From Pelomonas parva (GTDB lineage: Bacteria > Pseudomonadota > Gammaproteobacteria > Burkholderiales > Burkholderiaceae_C): a stretch of 64,000 nucleotides of DNA. Position 1 is the stretch's first letter; each line of letters starts with the position of its first letter. The DNA is taken from the NCBI RefSeq assembly GCF_043555835.1, contig NZ_JBIGHV010000003.1:62001-126000 (forward strand), read 5' to 3'. Of this stretch, positions 30,033-37,442 are shown one piece after another. The notes below the pieces were generated by a model. The model saw only the letters and a program-made list of their open reading frames with translations, was not told where the DNA came from and did not search any database. Position numbers and translations under genes: made by a program.

Positions 30033-30129
30033 GGCCTGGCTGAAATCGGTCTGAAACCACCCCACCCTGCGGATCGCTGAGAATCGGCGCCCCGCGCGAG
30101 AATTTTTCATTCCTCTGGAGACTCTTCCC

Positions 30130-31128
30130 ATGACCATCAAGATCGGCATCAACGGCTTCGGCCGCATCGGACGCATGGTGTTCCGTGCCGCTGTCGCGAA
30201 CTTCAAGGACATCGAGGTCGTTGCGATCAACGACCTGCTGGAGCCCGACTACCTGGCCTACATGCTCAAGTACGACAGCGTGCACGGCAAGTTCGACGGT
30301 GAAGTCTCCGTGGACGGCAACACGCTGGTGGTCAATGGCAAGCCGATCCGCCTGACCGCCGTGAAGGACCCGTCCGAGCTGCAATGGGCCGCCGTCGGCG
30401 CCGACATCGTCGTCGAAGCCACGGGCATCTTCCTGGACAAGGCCGGCGGCGAGAAGCACCTGGCTGCGGGCGCCAAGAAGGTCATCTTCTCGGCCCCGTC
30501 CAAGGACGAGACGCCGATGTTCGTCTTCGGTGTGAACCACACCAAGTACGCCGGCGAAGCCATCATCTCCAACGCCTCCTGCACGACCAACTGCCTGGCC
30601 CCGCTGGCCAAGGTGCTGAACGACAAGTGGGGCATCAAGCGCGGCCTGATGACCACCGTGCACGCGGCCACCGCGACGCAGAAGACCGTGGACGGCCCGA
30701 GCAACAAGGACTGGCGCGGCGGCCGCGGCATCCTGGAGAACATCATCCCCAGCTCTACAGGCGCCGCCAAGGCCGTCGGCAAGGTCATCCCCGAGCTGAA
30801 CAAGCTGCTCACGGGCATGAGCTTCCGGGTGCCGACCAGCGACGTGTCGGTCGTCGACCTGACCGTCGAGCTGAAGAGCGAAGCCACCTACGCCGAGATC
30901 TGCGCCGAGTTCAAGGCTCAGAGCGAAGGTGCGCTGAAGGGCGTGCTGGGCTACACGGAAGACAAGGTCGTCGCGACCGACTTCCGTGGCGATGCGCGCA
31001 CCTCCATCTTCGACGCCGACGCCGGCATCGCGCTGGACTCCACCTTCGTCAAGCTGGTGTCCTGGTACGACAACGAGTGGGGCTATTCGAACAAGGTGCT
31101 GGAGATGGTCCGCGTGGTTGCGGCCTGA
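30130..31128 (+). CDS. gap: Type I glyceraldehyde-3-phosphate dehydrogenase
   Basis: NAD-dependent glycolytic dehydrogenase, 332 residues. N-terminal nucleotide-binding fold IGINGFGRIGRMVFRA (residues 4-19). The catalytic cysteine is about residue 151 in SNASCTTNCLAPL. The partner histidine region is TTVHAATATQKTVDGPS, the phosphate site NIIPSSTGAAKAVG, and the C-terminus SWYDNEWGYSNKVLEM. SD CTGGAG lies about 10 bases upstream. A strong intrinsic terminator follows. Confidence 0.98.
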   Translation: MTIKIGINGFGRIGRMVFRAAVANFKDIEVVAINDLLEPDYLAYMLKYDSVHGKFDGEVSVDGNTLVVNGKPIRLTAVKDPSELQWAAVGADIVVEATGIFLDKAGGEKHLAAGAKKVIFSAPSKDETPMFVFGVNHTKYAGEAIISNASCTTNCLAPLAKVLNDKWGIKRGLMTTVHAATATQKTVDGPSNKDWRGGRGILENIIPSSTGAAKAVGKVIPELNKLLTGMSFRVPTSDVSVVDLTVELKSEATYAEICAEFKAQSEGALKGVLGYTEDKVVATDFRGDARTSIFDADAGIALDSTFVKLVSWYDNEWGYSNKVLEMVRVVAA

Positions 31129-31145
31129 TCGGGCATCTGCCAAGC

Positions 31146-31173
31146 AAAAGGGGCGCCGATGGCGCCCCTTTTT
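31146..31173. terminator. Bidirectional intrinsic terminator between gap and HPP gene
   Basis: A 12-base perfect stem AAAAGGGGCGCC / GGCGCCCCTTTT with loop GAT, flanked by A-run and T-run. It can terminate transcription from both strands, matching the convergent gap and HPP genes whose stops are 18 bases before it and 4 bases after it. Confidence 0.93.
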
Positions 31174-31176
31174 CGT

Positions 31177-31728
31177 TCAGTACCAATAAGCCGGATACGT
31201 CCGCCGACAGGCCCGGTGGTAGACCACCGCGACGGCCACCATCGTCAGCGCGCCGAACAGCGTCGGGAAGAACAGGAAGCTGAGCTTGGGCCCAACCAGG
31301 AAGACGATGACCGGGTTGGACCCGGCCGGCGGGTGCATGCAGCGGGTCAGCATCATCAGCGCGCAGGACACGCCCGCCGCCAGCGCCAGCGACCACCAGG
31401 CCGGGCCGAACAGCGCCAGCGCCGCCAGGCCCACGGCTGTGCAGATGAAGTGGCCACCGACAACGCTGCGGGGCTGCGAGAAGTGCAGCTCCGGGAAGGT
31501 GAACATCATCACCGCCGTGGAGCCGAACGAGCCCAGCGCCAGCAGCACGCCCAGGTTGAAGGAGCTGAAGGCAAGCACGCCGATGATGAGGGCCACGCCC
31601 GCGCAGGCGACGGCACCGAAACGCAGCGTGTAGGCCGGCGCCGCCGTGATGGCCGGCACCGCCTCGGTGCGCCGCACGGCAGGCGCCGCGTCGGGCGCAG
31701 GCGCCACGCCGGATGCAAGCTCGTTCAT
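31177..31728 (-). CDS. HPP-family integral membrane protein
   Basis: A 183-residue inner-membrane protein of the HPP family (four to five hydrophobic segments). The signature HPPAGSNPVIVFL is at about residues 131-143, preceded by CALMMLTRCM. The other membrane segments are at about 38-58, 62-80, 93-122 and 148-170. Members have been linked to nitrite transport in plastids and cyanobacteria; the substrate here is unknown. A proline/alanine-rich N-tail precedes the first helix. It may be co-oriented with, but is not clearly coupled to, the upstream CPA2 antiporter, 74 bases away. Confidence 0.88.
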   Translation of the reverse strand: MNELASGVAPAPDAAPAVRRTEAVPAITAAPAYTLRFGAVACAGVALIIGVLAFSSFNLGVLLALGSFGSTAVMMFTFPELHFSQPRSVVGGHFICTAVGLAALALFGPAWWSLALAAGVSCALMMLTRCMHPPAGSNPVIVFLVGPKLSFLFFPTLFGALTMVAVAVVYHRACRRTYPAYWY

Positions 31729-31802
31729 GGGTCTCCTCGATGGCCGGTGCCGCAGTCGACACCCGCCTGGCCACTGACTAGCAGGTTCCGGGCCGCGTGA
31801 TC

Positions 31803-33170
31803 TCAGGCCGGGCTGCCGGCGGCCGCACTGCTGGGCACGGCGCCCAGTTCGCCCGACTCACGCGCCTTGCGGCCGTAGAACAGCTCGAACAGCGGTGTGG
31901 CCATCATGGTGGTCACCACCGCCATCAGCACCAGCATCGAGAACAGCGCCGGGCCGATGATGCCCTTCTGCAGGCCGATGTTGATGATGATGAGTTCCAT
32001 CAGGCCGCGCGAGTTCATCAGCGCGCCGATGCCCAGCGCCGTGCGGTTGTCCTCACCCGCCATGCGGGCCGCCAGGTAGCAGGCACCGAACTTGGCCAGC
32101 ACCGAGGCCACCAGCACGCCCAGCGCGATCAGGAACAGGTCCAGCGAGTTGATCATGTCCAGGCGCGTGTTCAGGCCCGAGTAGGTGAAGAACATCGGCA
32201 GCAGCAGGATGACCGTCAGCGGCTCGACCTTCTTCTTCAGCTCGGCGGCAAACAGCCCGCGCGGCATGACGGCGCCGATGATGAAGCCGCCGAAGATGGC
32301 GTGGATGCCGACCGCGTCCATCACGAAGGCGGACGTGCAGAAGGCGATCAGCGTCAGGCCCAGCACCGTGTGGCTCATGTGGCCGTCACGCTCCACCATG
32401 CGGCCCAGCGGCGCCAGCAGCTTCTTGCCGAACAGCATGATGAAGGCCGCCCAGATGAGGCCGCCGCCGATGGCCAGCACGGCCACGCCCGCGCCGGCGC
32501 CGAAGGCCGCCAGCACCATGGCCAGCACACACCAGGAGACGGCGTCGTCAAAGGCGCCGGCCGTGAGCGCCAGCGTGCCCAGCGAGGTGTTCTGCAGCCC
32601 TTGCTCGTTGATGATGCGCGCCAGCATGGGGAAGGCGGTCAGCGCGATGCAGGCGCCCATGAACAGCGTCGCATTGGTCGTCGAGATGCCCTCGGCGAAC
32701 AGGCCCGGCACGGTGAGCAGCAGCGGCGTGATCAGGAAGGCGATGACGAACGGCGCCGCGATGCCGGAGATCGACACACCGATGGCGCTCTTGGCCTTGG
32801 TGGCGAAGTGGTCCAGCCGCAGCGTCGTGCCGACCAGGAACATGTACAGGCCCACACCCAGCTGGGCGCCGGTGTAGAGCACGTTCTTCATCTCCTTGGG
32901 GAAGATGGCCGCCTGGGCGTCGGGGAAGAACAGGCCGAACAGCGACGGGCCAAGGATGACGCCGGCAATCATTTCGCCGACGACCTGCGGCTGGCCCAGG
33001 AACTTGCGGCCGACCCAGCCGACGACGCGACAGGCCAGCATGATGATGGCCAGTTGCAGGAAGAAGCGGATGCTGAAGTCCGTCGGCGAGTAGGTCTGAG
33101 CGACCGCAGGGGCCGGGCCGCCATGCTTGGCAAACACGTCGGCCAGGGTGGCAATCAGGTCGAAATCCAT
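31803..33170 (-). CDS. CPA2-family cation:proton antiporter
   Basis: Polytopic monovalent-cation/proton antiporter of 455 residues with about 12-13 predicted helices. Family motifs are in order: PQVVGEMIAGVILGPSLFG, LFMGACIALTAFPMLARI, ALTAGAFDDAVSWCVLA (the paired acidic ion-binding residues), IHAIFGGFIIGAVMPRG, PMFFTYSGLNTRLDMI and GALMNSRGLMELIIINIG. There is no C-terminal TrkA-N/RCK domain, so this is a short form. ATG at 33170. It is divergent from the Phd/PIN module, 218 bases away. Confidence 0.93.
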   Translation of the reverse strand: MDFDLIATLADVFAKHGGPAPAVAQTYSPTDFSIRFFLQLAIIMLACRVVGWVGRKFLGQPQVVGEMIAGVILGPSLFGLFFPDAQAAIFPKEMKNVLYTGAQLGVGLYMFLVGTTLRLDHFATKAKSAIGVSISGIAAPFVIAFLITPLLLTVPGLFAEGISTTNATLFMGACIALTAFPMLARIINEQGLQNTSLGTLALTAGAFDDAVSWCVLAMVLAAFGAGAGVAVLAIGGGLIWAAFIMLFGKKLLAPLGRMVERDGHMSHTVLGLTLIAFCTSAFVMDAVGIHAIFGGFIIGAVMPRGLFAAELKKKVEPLTVILLLPMFFTYSGLNTRLDMINSLDLFLIALGVLVASVLAKFGACYLAARMAGEDNRTALGIGALMNSRGLMELIIINIGLQKGIIGPALFSMLVLMAVVTTMMATPLFELFYGRKARESGELGAVPSSAAAGSPA

Positions 33171-33327
33171 GGGGATGCCTTGTTGGATCTTTTAGTGGTT
33201 TCTGCGCATGCCGGGTGACAGGCCCGGCGCTGCGACAACGTTGTCTCCGGCTACATCGCGGCTAGGCGACAAGCTGGAGCGCACTGTGCCAGCGGGCTTT
33301 TCGGTGTCCATTGGGTTGAACAGAGTC

Positions 33328-33380
33328 GTACCTACGTACCTACCTACTGATTGCGCAAGTGCAGGCAGGTAGCTACATTC
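33328..33380 (+). promoter_or_regulatory. Repeat-rich operator candidate upstream of Phd/PIN module
   Basis: Two adjacent direct copies of GTACCTAC (33328-33335, 33336-33343) are followed by CTAC. An 8-base palindrome TTGCGCAA (33351-33358) and a downstream CAGGTAGCTAC then follow, the last partly complementary to the repeats. The cluster ends about 10 bases before the antitoxin ATG. Such repeats are typical autoregulatory sites of toxin-antitoxin operons; binding is inferred. Confidence 0.5.
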
Positions 33381-33388
33381 CACGCCTC

Positions 33389-33640
33389 ATGAAGCTCCTC
33401 TCCAGCCGCGAGTTCAATCGCGATGTCAGCCTTGCCAAGCGCGCCGCCCAGGTGGAGCCGGTGCTGATCACCGACCGCGGCCAGCCCACGCATGTGCTGA
33501 TGAGCATCGGCGACTACCGCCGCCTGACCGGCGAGGGCGAGAGCATCCTGGAGCTGCTGGCCATGCCCGAGGTGATCGCCATCGACGCCGCCGATGCGGC
33601 ATCGGACGGCGCTTGGGATCACCGCGAACCTCTGGCCTGA
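33389..33640 (+). CDS. Phd/YefM-family antitoxin
   Basis: An 83-residue antitoxin that would bind the downstream PIN toxin and the operator. The Phd/YefM fold is visible at residues 3-50: LLSSREFNRDVSLAKRAAQ then EPVLITDRGQPTHVLMSIGDYRRL. The remaining acidic, Ala/Asp-rich tail (IDAADAASDGAWDH) should be the toxin-wrapping, unfolded segment. Its stop is 2 bases before the toxin ATG. The ATG at 33389 is the first that gives the canonical KLLSSREF start. Confidence 0.9.
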   Translation: MKLLSSREFNRDVSLAKRAAQVEPVLITDRGQPTHVLMSIGDYRRLTGEGESILELLAMPEVIAIDAADAASDGAWDHREPLA

Positions 33641-33642
33641 CC

Positions 33643-34140
33643 ATGTTCCTGCTCGACACCGGCATCGTGCTGGAACTCCGCAAGGCCAAGGCCGCACAGT
33701 CCGACGCCGGGCTGATGGCCTGGGCTTCCGGCATCCCGCGTCAGAAGCTGTTCATCTCGGCGCTCACGCTGTTGGAGATAGAGAACGCCGCCGCACGCCT
33801 GGGCCGCAAGGACCGCGCGGCCGGGCTGGTGGTGCGGGAATGGATTGACGAGCGCGTCATGACGGCGTTCGAAGGGCGCGTGCTGTCGGTGGACGCGGCC
33901 GTCGTGCGCCGCCGTGCCCAGCTACCCTATGCCAACACACGCGACGGCCTGCTGGCCGCGACGGCGCTGGAGCATGGCCTGACCTTCGTGACCCACCGCG
34001 TCTCCGCCTTCCGCGCCGGCCGCGTCAAGCTGCTGAACCCGTCCGGCTACGTGGCGCAGCCCAGCGATGAAGACGAAGACTGGGCGCACGGCACCCAGAC
34101 CGGCCATCAGTGGCTGAAGAACCTCTACGTGAGAGCATGA
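33643..34140 (+). CDS. VapC-like PIN-domain ribonuclease toxin
   Basis: A 165-residue PIN-domain toxin; characterised relatives cleave tRNA, rRNA or mRNA using Mg2+. The acidic triad is in place: Asp5 in MFLLDTGIVLEL, Glu near residue 46 in SALTLLEIENAAARLG, and Asp near 97 in YANTRDGLLAATALEHGL. The usual Asn after DT is Gly here. An extra C-terminal tail of about 30 residues (PSDEDEDWAHGTQTGHQWLKNL) is longer than in most VapC proteins. Its TGA overlaps the ATG of the halogenase gene. Confidence 0.9.
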   Translation: MFLLDTGIVLELRKAKAAQSDAGLMAWASGIPRQKLFISALTLLEIENAAARLGRKDRAAGLVVREWIDERVMTAFEGRVLSVDAAVVRRRAQLPYANTRDGLLAATALEHGLTFVTHRVSAFRAGRVKLLNPSGYVAQPSDEDEDWAHGTQTGHQWLKNLYVRA

Positions 34141-35660
34141 ACAAGCGACGCATCCTCATCGTCGGCGGCGGCACCGCCGGCTGGCTGACCGCCGCCTACC
34201 TCGCCAAGGCGCTGCGCCTGGCCGAGCGCCCGCACCTGGAAGTGACCGTGCTGGAGTCGCCCGACATCAGCAGCGTCGGCGTCGGCGAGGGCACCTTCCC
34301 CACCATCCGCAGCACGCTGCAATTCCTCGGCATAGACGAAGCGCACTTCATCCGCGCGACCACCGCGACGATGAAGCAGGGCATCCGCTTCGTCGACTGG
34401 GCGCGCACGCCGCGTGACGGCCAGCACCAGCAGTTCTTCCACCCGTTCGAGGCGCCGTTCTACGCCGAGGACGTCAACCTCGTGCCCTACTGGCTGCTGC
34501 AGGACGAGGCCACGCGGCCGCCGTTCGCGCAGGCCATGACGCTGCAACAACGCATCACCGACGCCCAGCGCGCGCCCAAGCGCCTCGGCGAGGCGGCCTA
34601 CGCGGCGCCGCTGAACTACGCCTATCACTTCGACGCCATCAAGCTCGCGGGCCTGCTGGCCGACCGCGCCCGGGAGCTGGGTGTGCGGCATTTCGAAGGC
34701 ACGGTGACCGATGTGGCGCTGGACGCGCGCGGCGCTATTCGCCACCTGAACACGGCCCAAGGCAGGTTCGAGGCCGACCTCTACATCGACTGCTCGGGCT
34801 TCCGCGCCGAGCTGATCGGCAAGGCGCTGGGCAGCCCGTTCAAGTCCTGCCGCAGCCAGCTGTTTGCCGACCGGGCACTGGCCTGCAAGCTGCCGTTCGA
34901 CGCGGCCGACACGCCGATGGAGAGCTGCACCATCGCCACGGCGCACGAGGCCGGCTGGCTGTGGGAGATCGGCCTGAACGGCGCGCGCGGCATCGGCTGC
35001 GTCTACTCCAGCAGCCACATCAGCGACGAGCGCGCGGCCGAGATCCTGCGCGCCTACTGCGGCGATGAAGATGTCGCCATGCGCAGCATCCCGTTCGCGC
35101 CCGGCTACCGCGAGAAGCAGTGGGTGAAGAACTGCGTCGCGGTGGGCTTGTCCGCCGGCTTCCTGGAGCCGCTGGAATCGACCGGCCTCGTGCTCATCGA
35201 GGCGGCCGTCGGCATGATTGCCGAGATGCTGCCGCACAGCGGCGCCATGGAGGCACCGGCGCGGCGCTTCAACGAGCTGATGACGGCGCGCTTCGAGAAC
35301 ATCATCAACTTCCTGAAGCTGCACTACTGCCTGAGCAAACGCGACGAGCCCTTCTGGCGCGACAACGCCAACCCGGCCACCATCCCCGAGCCGCTGGCCG
35401 ACCTGCTGGAGCAATGGCGGCTGCGCCCGCCGGGCCGCTTCGACTTCGTGCTGGACACGGAGACGTTCGCGTTCTTCAACTACCAGTACATCCTGTACGG
35501 CATGGGCTTCCACACCGACCTCAGCGCGGGCCGCGCCGACTTCACGCAGGGCGCCGAGGCGGCCAAGCTGTTCGCGAAGATTCAGCGATTTGCGGACCGG
35601 GCGTTGGTGGACCTGCCCAGCCACCGGGCGCTGATTGAGAAGATCAACGCGGTGAAATAG
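34137..35660 (+). CDS. Flavin-dependent (tryptophan-type) halogenase
   Basis: A 507-residue FADH2-dependent halogenase-family protein. FAD-binding GGGTAGWLTAAYLAKAL is at residues 9-25, and VGVGEGTFPTIRSTLQFLG matches the family's GxGE segment. TTATMKQGIRFVDW carries the expected catalytic lysine, and GFLEPLESTGLVLIE the expected glutamate. The halogenase WxWxIP motif appears as GWLWEIGL, with Pro replaced by Gly. Substrate unknown (tryptophan, other indoles or a carrier-bound substrate). The ATG overlaps the toxin stop (ATGA), so it is translated with the toxin-antitoxin pair, which is unusual. Some family members lack proven halogenation. Confidence 0.87.
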   Translation: MNKRRILIVGGGTAGWLTAAYLAKALRLAERPHLEVTVLESPDISSVGVGEGTFPTIRSTLQFLGIDEAHFIRATTATMKQGIRFVDWARTPRDGQHQQFFHPFEAPFYAEDVNLVPYWLLQDEATRPPFAQAMTLQQRITDAQRAPKRLGEAAYAAPLNYAYHFDAIKLAGLLADRARELGVRHFEGTVTDVALDARGAIRHLNTAQGRFEADLYIDCSGFRAELIGKALGSPFKSCRSQLFADRALACKLPFDAADTPMESCTIATAHEAGWLWEIGLNGARGIGCVYSSSHISDERAAEILRAYCGDEDVAMRSIPFAPGYREKQWVKNCVAVGLSAGFLEPLESTGLVLIEAAVGMIAEMLPHSGAMEAPARRFNELMTARFENIINFLKLHYCLSKRDEPFWRDNANPATIPEPLADLLEQWRLRPPGRFDFVLDTETFAFFNYQYILYGMGFHTDLSAGRADFTQGAEAAKLFAKIQRFADRALVDLPSHRALIEKINAVK

Positions 35661-36094
35661 AGAGAGCCACGTCCAGGCTCGCCACACACGCTGCGCGGAA
35701 TGTCCAAGCGTCGGGTGGCGACAACTGTGCAGCGGATCGGGTCAGCCGAGCCAACCGCCTGGCACGCGGCGACCGCCGCGGTGCTGTCATTCACTGCCGA
35801 TCACCGGAAGCAGTGGCACAGACACCCGCCACTGCGCCAATTGGGCGGGCGTGCGCACGGCAGTTTTCACCGAGATCAAGCGAACCCCGCGCTGGCATCA
35901 TCCGGCCACGAAGCAAGCCACGCTCGCGCCGAGAATTTGTAACCACGCCCCGCTTTTGCCGGGAAAATAATGCCCGTTTCGCCCGACAGGTTTGCGAGAA
36001 AGTTCTTATGAACCAAGCACTTGCTGAGCCATCGCAGAGCCGATTAGGGCGACGGCGGGCGTGATAGGCGACGCTTATCCACGATTCATAACAC
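35661..36094. other. Non-coding stretch between halogenase and cassette cluster
   Basis: About 430 bases with no convincing gene. Open frames here have poor codon character. An 18-codon frame starts at 36008 (after GCGAGAAAG) and ends at 36064, but nothing supports translation. GC content falls towards the right end. An attI site or integrase relic might be expected immediately left of 36095; I could recognise neither. Confidence 0.6.
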
Positions 36095-36095
36095 G

Positions 36096-36517
36096 TTAAA
36101 GGGCACGACTTGGATTCAGCGTCTCATATTGAGCTGCCGTCCTTCGATACCGGCGAGTACGAGGCCAGCGAGCTTCATATGTCCGAAGGGAAGGCCGTAC
36201 TGAGGGTGCGTATCGCAGGGCGCGAGCCCGTTCAAATCGCGTTCGCCTGTGTTCGTTGGCATCGCTTCACGTCGCTGTACGCGTGCCCGGCTGAATGGAT
36301 CTCCGGGTACTACTTCAAGGTTGGAGTGGTTCGCAACAGCCGTGAATTGGCGGAGCACCTGGAGGCGGACCAAGCATCTGTGAAACCCTACAAGCAGCTT
36401 CACCATTTCCGGATCTTTCTCGACGAAACAGGGTGTCATGAGTTCTTGGCGGAGAGCGCTGATGCCCTTTAACCTGTCATTGGAGCGGACCGCCTTCGGC
36501 GTCCGCTCACTTTCACG
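36096..36517 (+). mobile_element. Integron gene cassette 1
   Basis: Cassette boundaries are set by 10-base complementarity. The 5' end G^TTAAAGGGC (36095-36104) is the exact reverse complement of GCCCTTTAAC (36464-36473) at the start of its 3' attC. In an excised circle these two ends would form one complete attC, which is the hallmark of a mobile integron cassette. It carries a single gene (36110-36472) whose TAA stop lies inside the attC inverse core, as is common. No integrase is in the window. Confidence 0.82.
36110..36472 (+). CDS. Cassette 1 protein, unknown function
   Basis: A 120-residue soluble protein of no recognised family, starting with TTG 6 bases after AAAGGG, which itself lies in the cassette 5' end. 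An ATG at 36179 would remove 23 residues. Sequence segments: IELPSFDTGEYEASELHM, GKAVLRVRIAGREPVQIAFA, WHRFTSLYACPAEWISGYYF, LHHFRIFLDETGCHEFLA. This suggests a small alpha/beta or all-beta domain without signal peptide. Base composition is clearly less GC-rich than the flanking chromosome. The stop codon is inside the attC. Confidence 0.75.
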   Translation: MDSASHIELPSFDTGEYEASELHMSEGKAVLRVRIAGREPVQIAFACVRWHRFTSLYACPAEWISGYYFKVGVVRNSRELAEHLEADQASVKPYKQLHHFRIFLDETGCHEFLAESADAL

Positions 36518-36523
36518 TTAGGC
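36464..36523 (+). repeat. attC recombination site 1
   Basis: Starts with the inverse core CTTTAAC (36467-36473). It continues into a hairpin GAGCGGAC (36483-36490) / GTCCGCTC (36501-36508) with an unpaired C and inner GCC-TTC-GGC. It ends with core GTTAGGC (36517-36523), which matches the GTTRRRY consensus exactly. The recombination point is after G36517. Confidence 0.82.
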
Positions 36524-37026
36524 GTCAGCCACAGGGATCGCAATGCCAGACTTTCCGCAAGTTCTTCTCCTCGGCGTGCCGTGGTCCTTCGTCGAGCCTG
36601 TCCCAGAATCGCCCGCCGCGCTCATTGAGGCAGTGCGTGCATACGCCGAAGATATCCAGGCTGAAGATCCGGAATCGGAACTCGCTCGTGTTCTGCCGTT
36701 CGCTGACGTGCGGCTCAAATACGACTACGCGTTCGAAGTCGCCGACGGAGACTGGCGCGATAGGGAGGCCGAAGTCAGAGTAGTAGCAAGCGCGCATGGC
36801 CGCCTAACCGGAGCGGACGTGCTTTGGGAACTACATGTTTCCTGGGCTGCAACGGTACCTGAAGAAGATCACCACTACTTTGAAGGGCTGCAACTTGTCG
36901 AGTGGGGCGGCATCGGGAAGCCACCCAAGTACCGTGTTCTTCTTGGCAGTTGACAAGATTGCTAGTCGATTTGACGCCTAACCTTGCACTGCAGCGGACG
37001 GCTTCGCCGCCCGCTGAGCTCGCACG
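36518..37026 (+). mobile_element. Integron gene cassette 2
   Basis: The 5' end GTTAGGCGTC (36517-36526) is the exact reverse complement of GACGCCTAAC (36973-36982) at the start of its 3' attC, again 10 of 10 bases. This defines a 509-base cassette with one gene (36543-36953). The complementarity of own ends, different from that of cassette 1, is what is expected when independent cassettes have been inserted in series. Confidence 0.82.
36543..36953 (+). CDS. Cassette 2 protein, unknown function
   Basis: A 136-residue acidic soluble protein with no family I recognise. ATG start with CAGGGA about 6 bases upstream. Segments: FPQVLLLGVPWSFVEPVPES, AALIEAVRAYAEDIQAEDPE, VRLKYDYAFEVADGDW, VLWELHVSWAATVPEEDHHY, FEGLQLVEWGGIGKPPKYRV. 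The strand-rich second half with alternating aromatic residues suggests a compact beta-sheet domain. No signal or membrane segment. Codon usage is less GC-biased than chromosomal neighbours, consistent with acquisition. Confidence 0.78.
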   Translation: MPDFPQVLLLGVPWSFVEPVPESPAALIEAVRAYAEDIQAEDPESELARVLPFADVRLKYDYAFEVADGDWRDREAEVRVVASAHGRLTGADVLWELHVSWAATVPEEDHHYFEGLQLVEWGGIGKPPKYRVLLGS

Positions 37027-37032
37027 TAGAGC
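36973..37032 (+). repeat. attC recombination site 2
   Basis: Inverse core GCCTAAC (36976-36982) fits RYYYAAC. A GC-rich hairpin follows (GCGGACGG-CTTCG-CCGCCCGC, about 36992-37015). The site ends at GTAGAGC (37026-37032), which departs from GTTRRRY at the third base, so this junction is less canonical than attC 1. Confidence 0.7.
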
Positions 37033-37038
37033 TCTCAC

Positions 37039-37302
37039 ATGACTAAGTGGCTGTTACTGGTGCTAACTTGCTTTGCCATCTATGGAGTACTTGATTCCAT
37101 AGGCTGGCTAAGTCGGACGAAGAAACTTCCAGCACAAGAAATTGAAAAAGTGGTTGGGTACGACGCCTCTCACCTTCCTCTATCCGAGAGAGAGCAGAGA
37201 GCCAATACTGCTCATTCATTTACCTTAAATAAGGTTGTCGTGATTATGGCTGCCATTGCTTTGGCTCTGGCAACCACTACTTTTAAGGCATTTTTCCCGT
37301 GA
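37039..37302 (+). CDS. Small two-helix membrane protein in cassette-like region
   Basis: An 87-residue protein with two predicted transmembrane helices at about 4-22 (WLLLVLTCFAIYGVL) and 66-86 (VVVIMAAIALALATTTF). They are joined by a charged loop (LPAQEIEKVVGYDASHLPLSEREQR). No family recognised. It starts 7 bases after attC 2, as expected for a third cassette. No matching attC was found after it; a cruciform repeat lies there instead. It is markedly AT-rich for this chromosome. Confidence 0.72.
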   Translation: MTKWLLLVLTCFAIYGVLDSIGWLSRTKKLPAQEIEKVVGYDASHLPLSEREQRANTAHSFTLNKVVVIMAAIALALATTTFKAFFP

Positions 37303-37306
37303 AGCT

Positions 37307-37383
37307 CGGTAGGTTGGGGTAAGTTCACGAACCCCAACATTCCACAGGTCAATCGATGTTGGGGTTAGCACCCCAACCTACCG
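37307..37383. repeat. Nested inverted repeat (REP/MITE-like cruciform)
   Basis: A 77-base element: outer arms CGGTAGGTTGGGGT (37307-37320) and ACCCCAACCTACCG (37370-37383) are perfect over 14 bases. Inner arms AACCCCAACAT (37330-37340) and ATGTTGGGGTT (37356-37366) are perfect over 11. GTAGGTTGGGGT-type palindromes are recurrent intergenic elements in many proteobacteria. It contains no gene. It could act as a bidirectional hairpin terminator or as a small mobile repeat. Confidence 0.85.
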
Positions 37384-37442
37384 GGCCATTCATTCCAGCC
37401 AATGCGCCGAATGCGGGCTAACTCAAACATTGGACCACAACA

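Noticed and set aside
35700..35942. Open frame of 80 codons between the halogenase and the first cassette
   Set aside because: No SD, poor codon character and no recognisable sequence; likely random.
35661..36094. attI site or integrase gene next to the cassettes
   Set aside because: No tyrosine-recombinase motifs in any frame and no recognisable attI; the cassettes are therefore described as integrase-less within this window.
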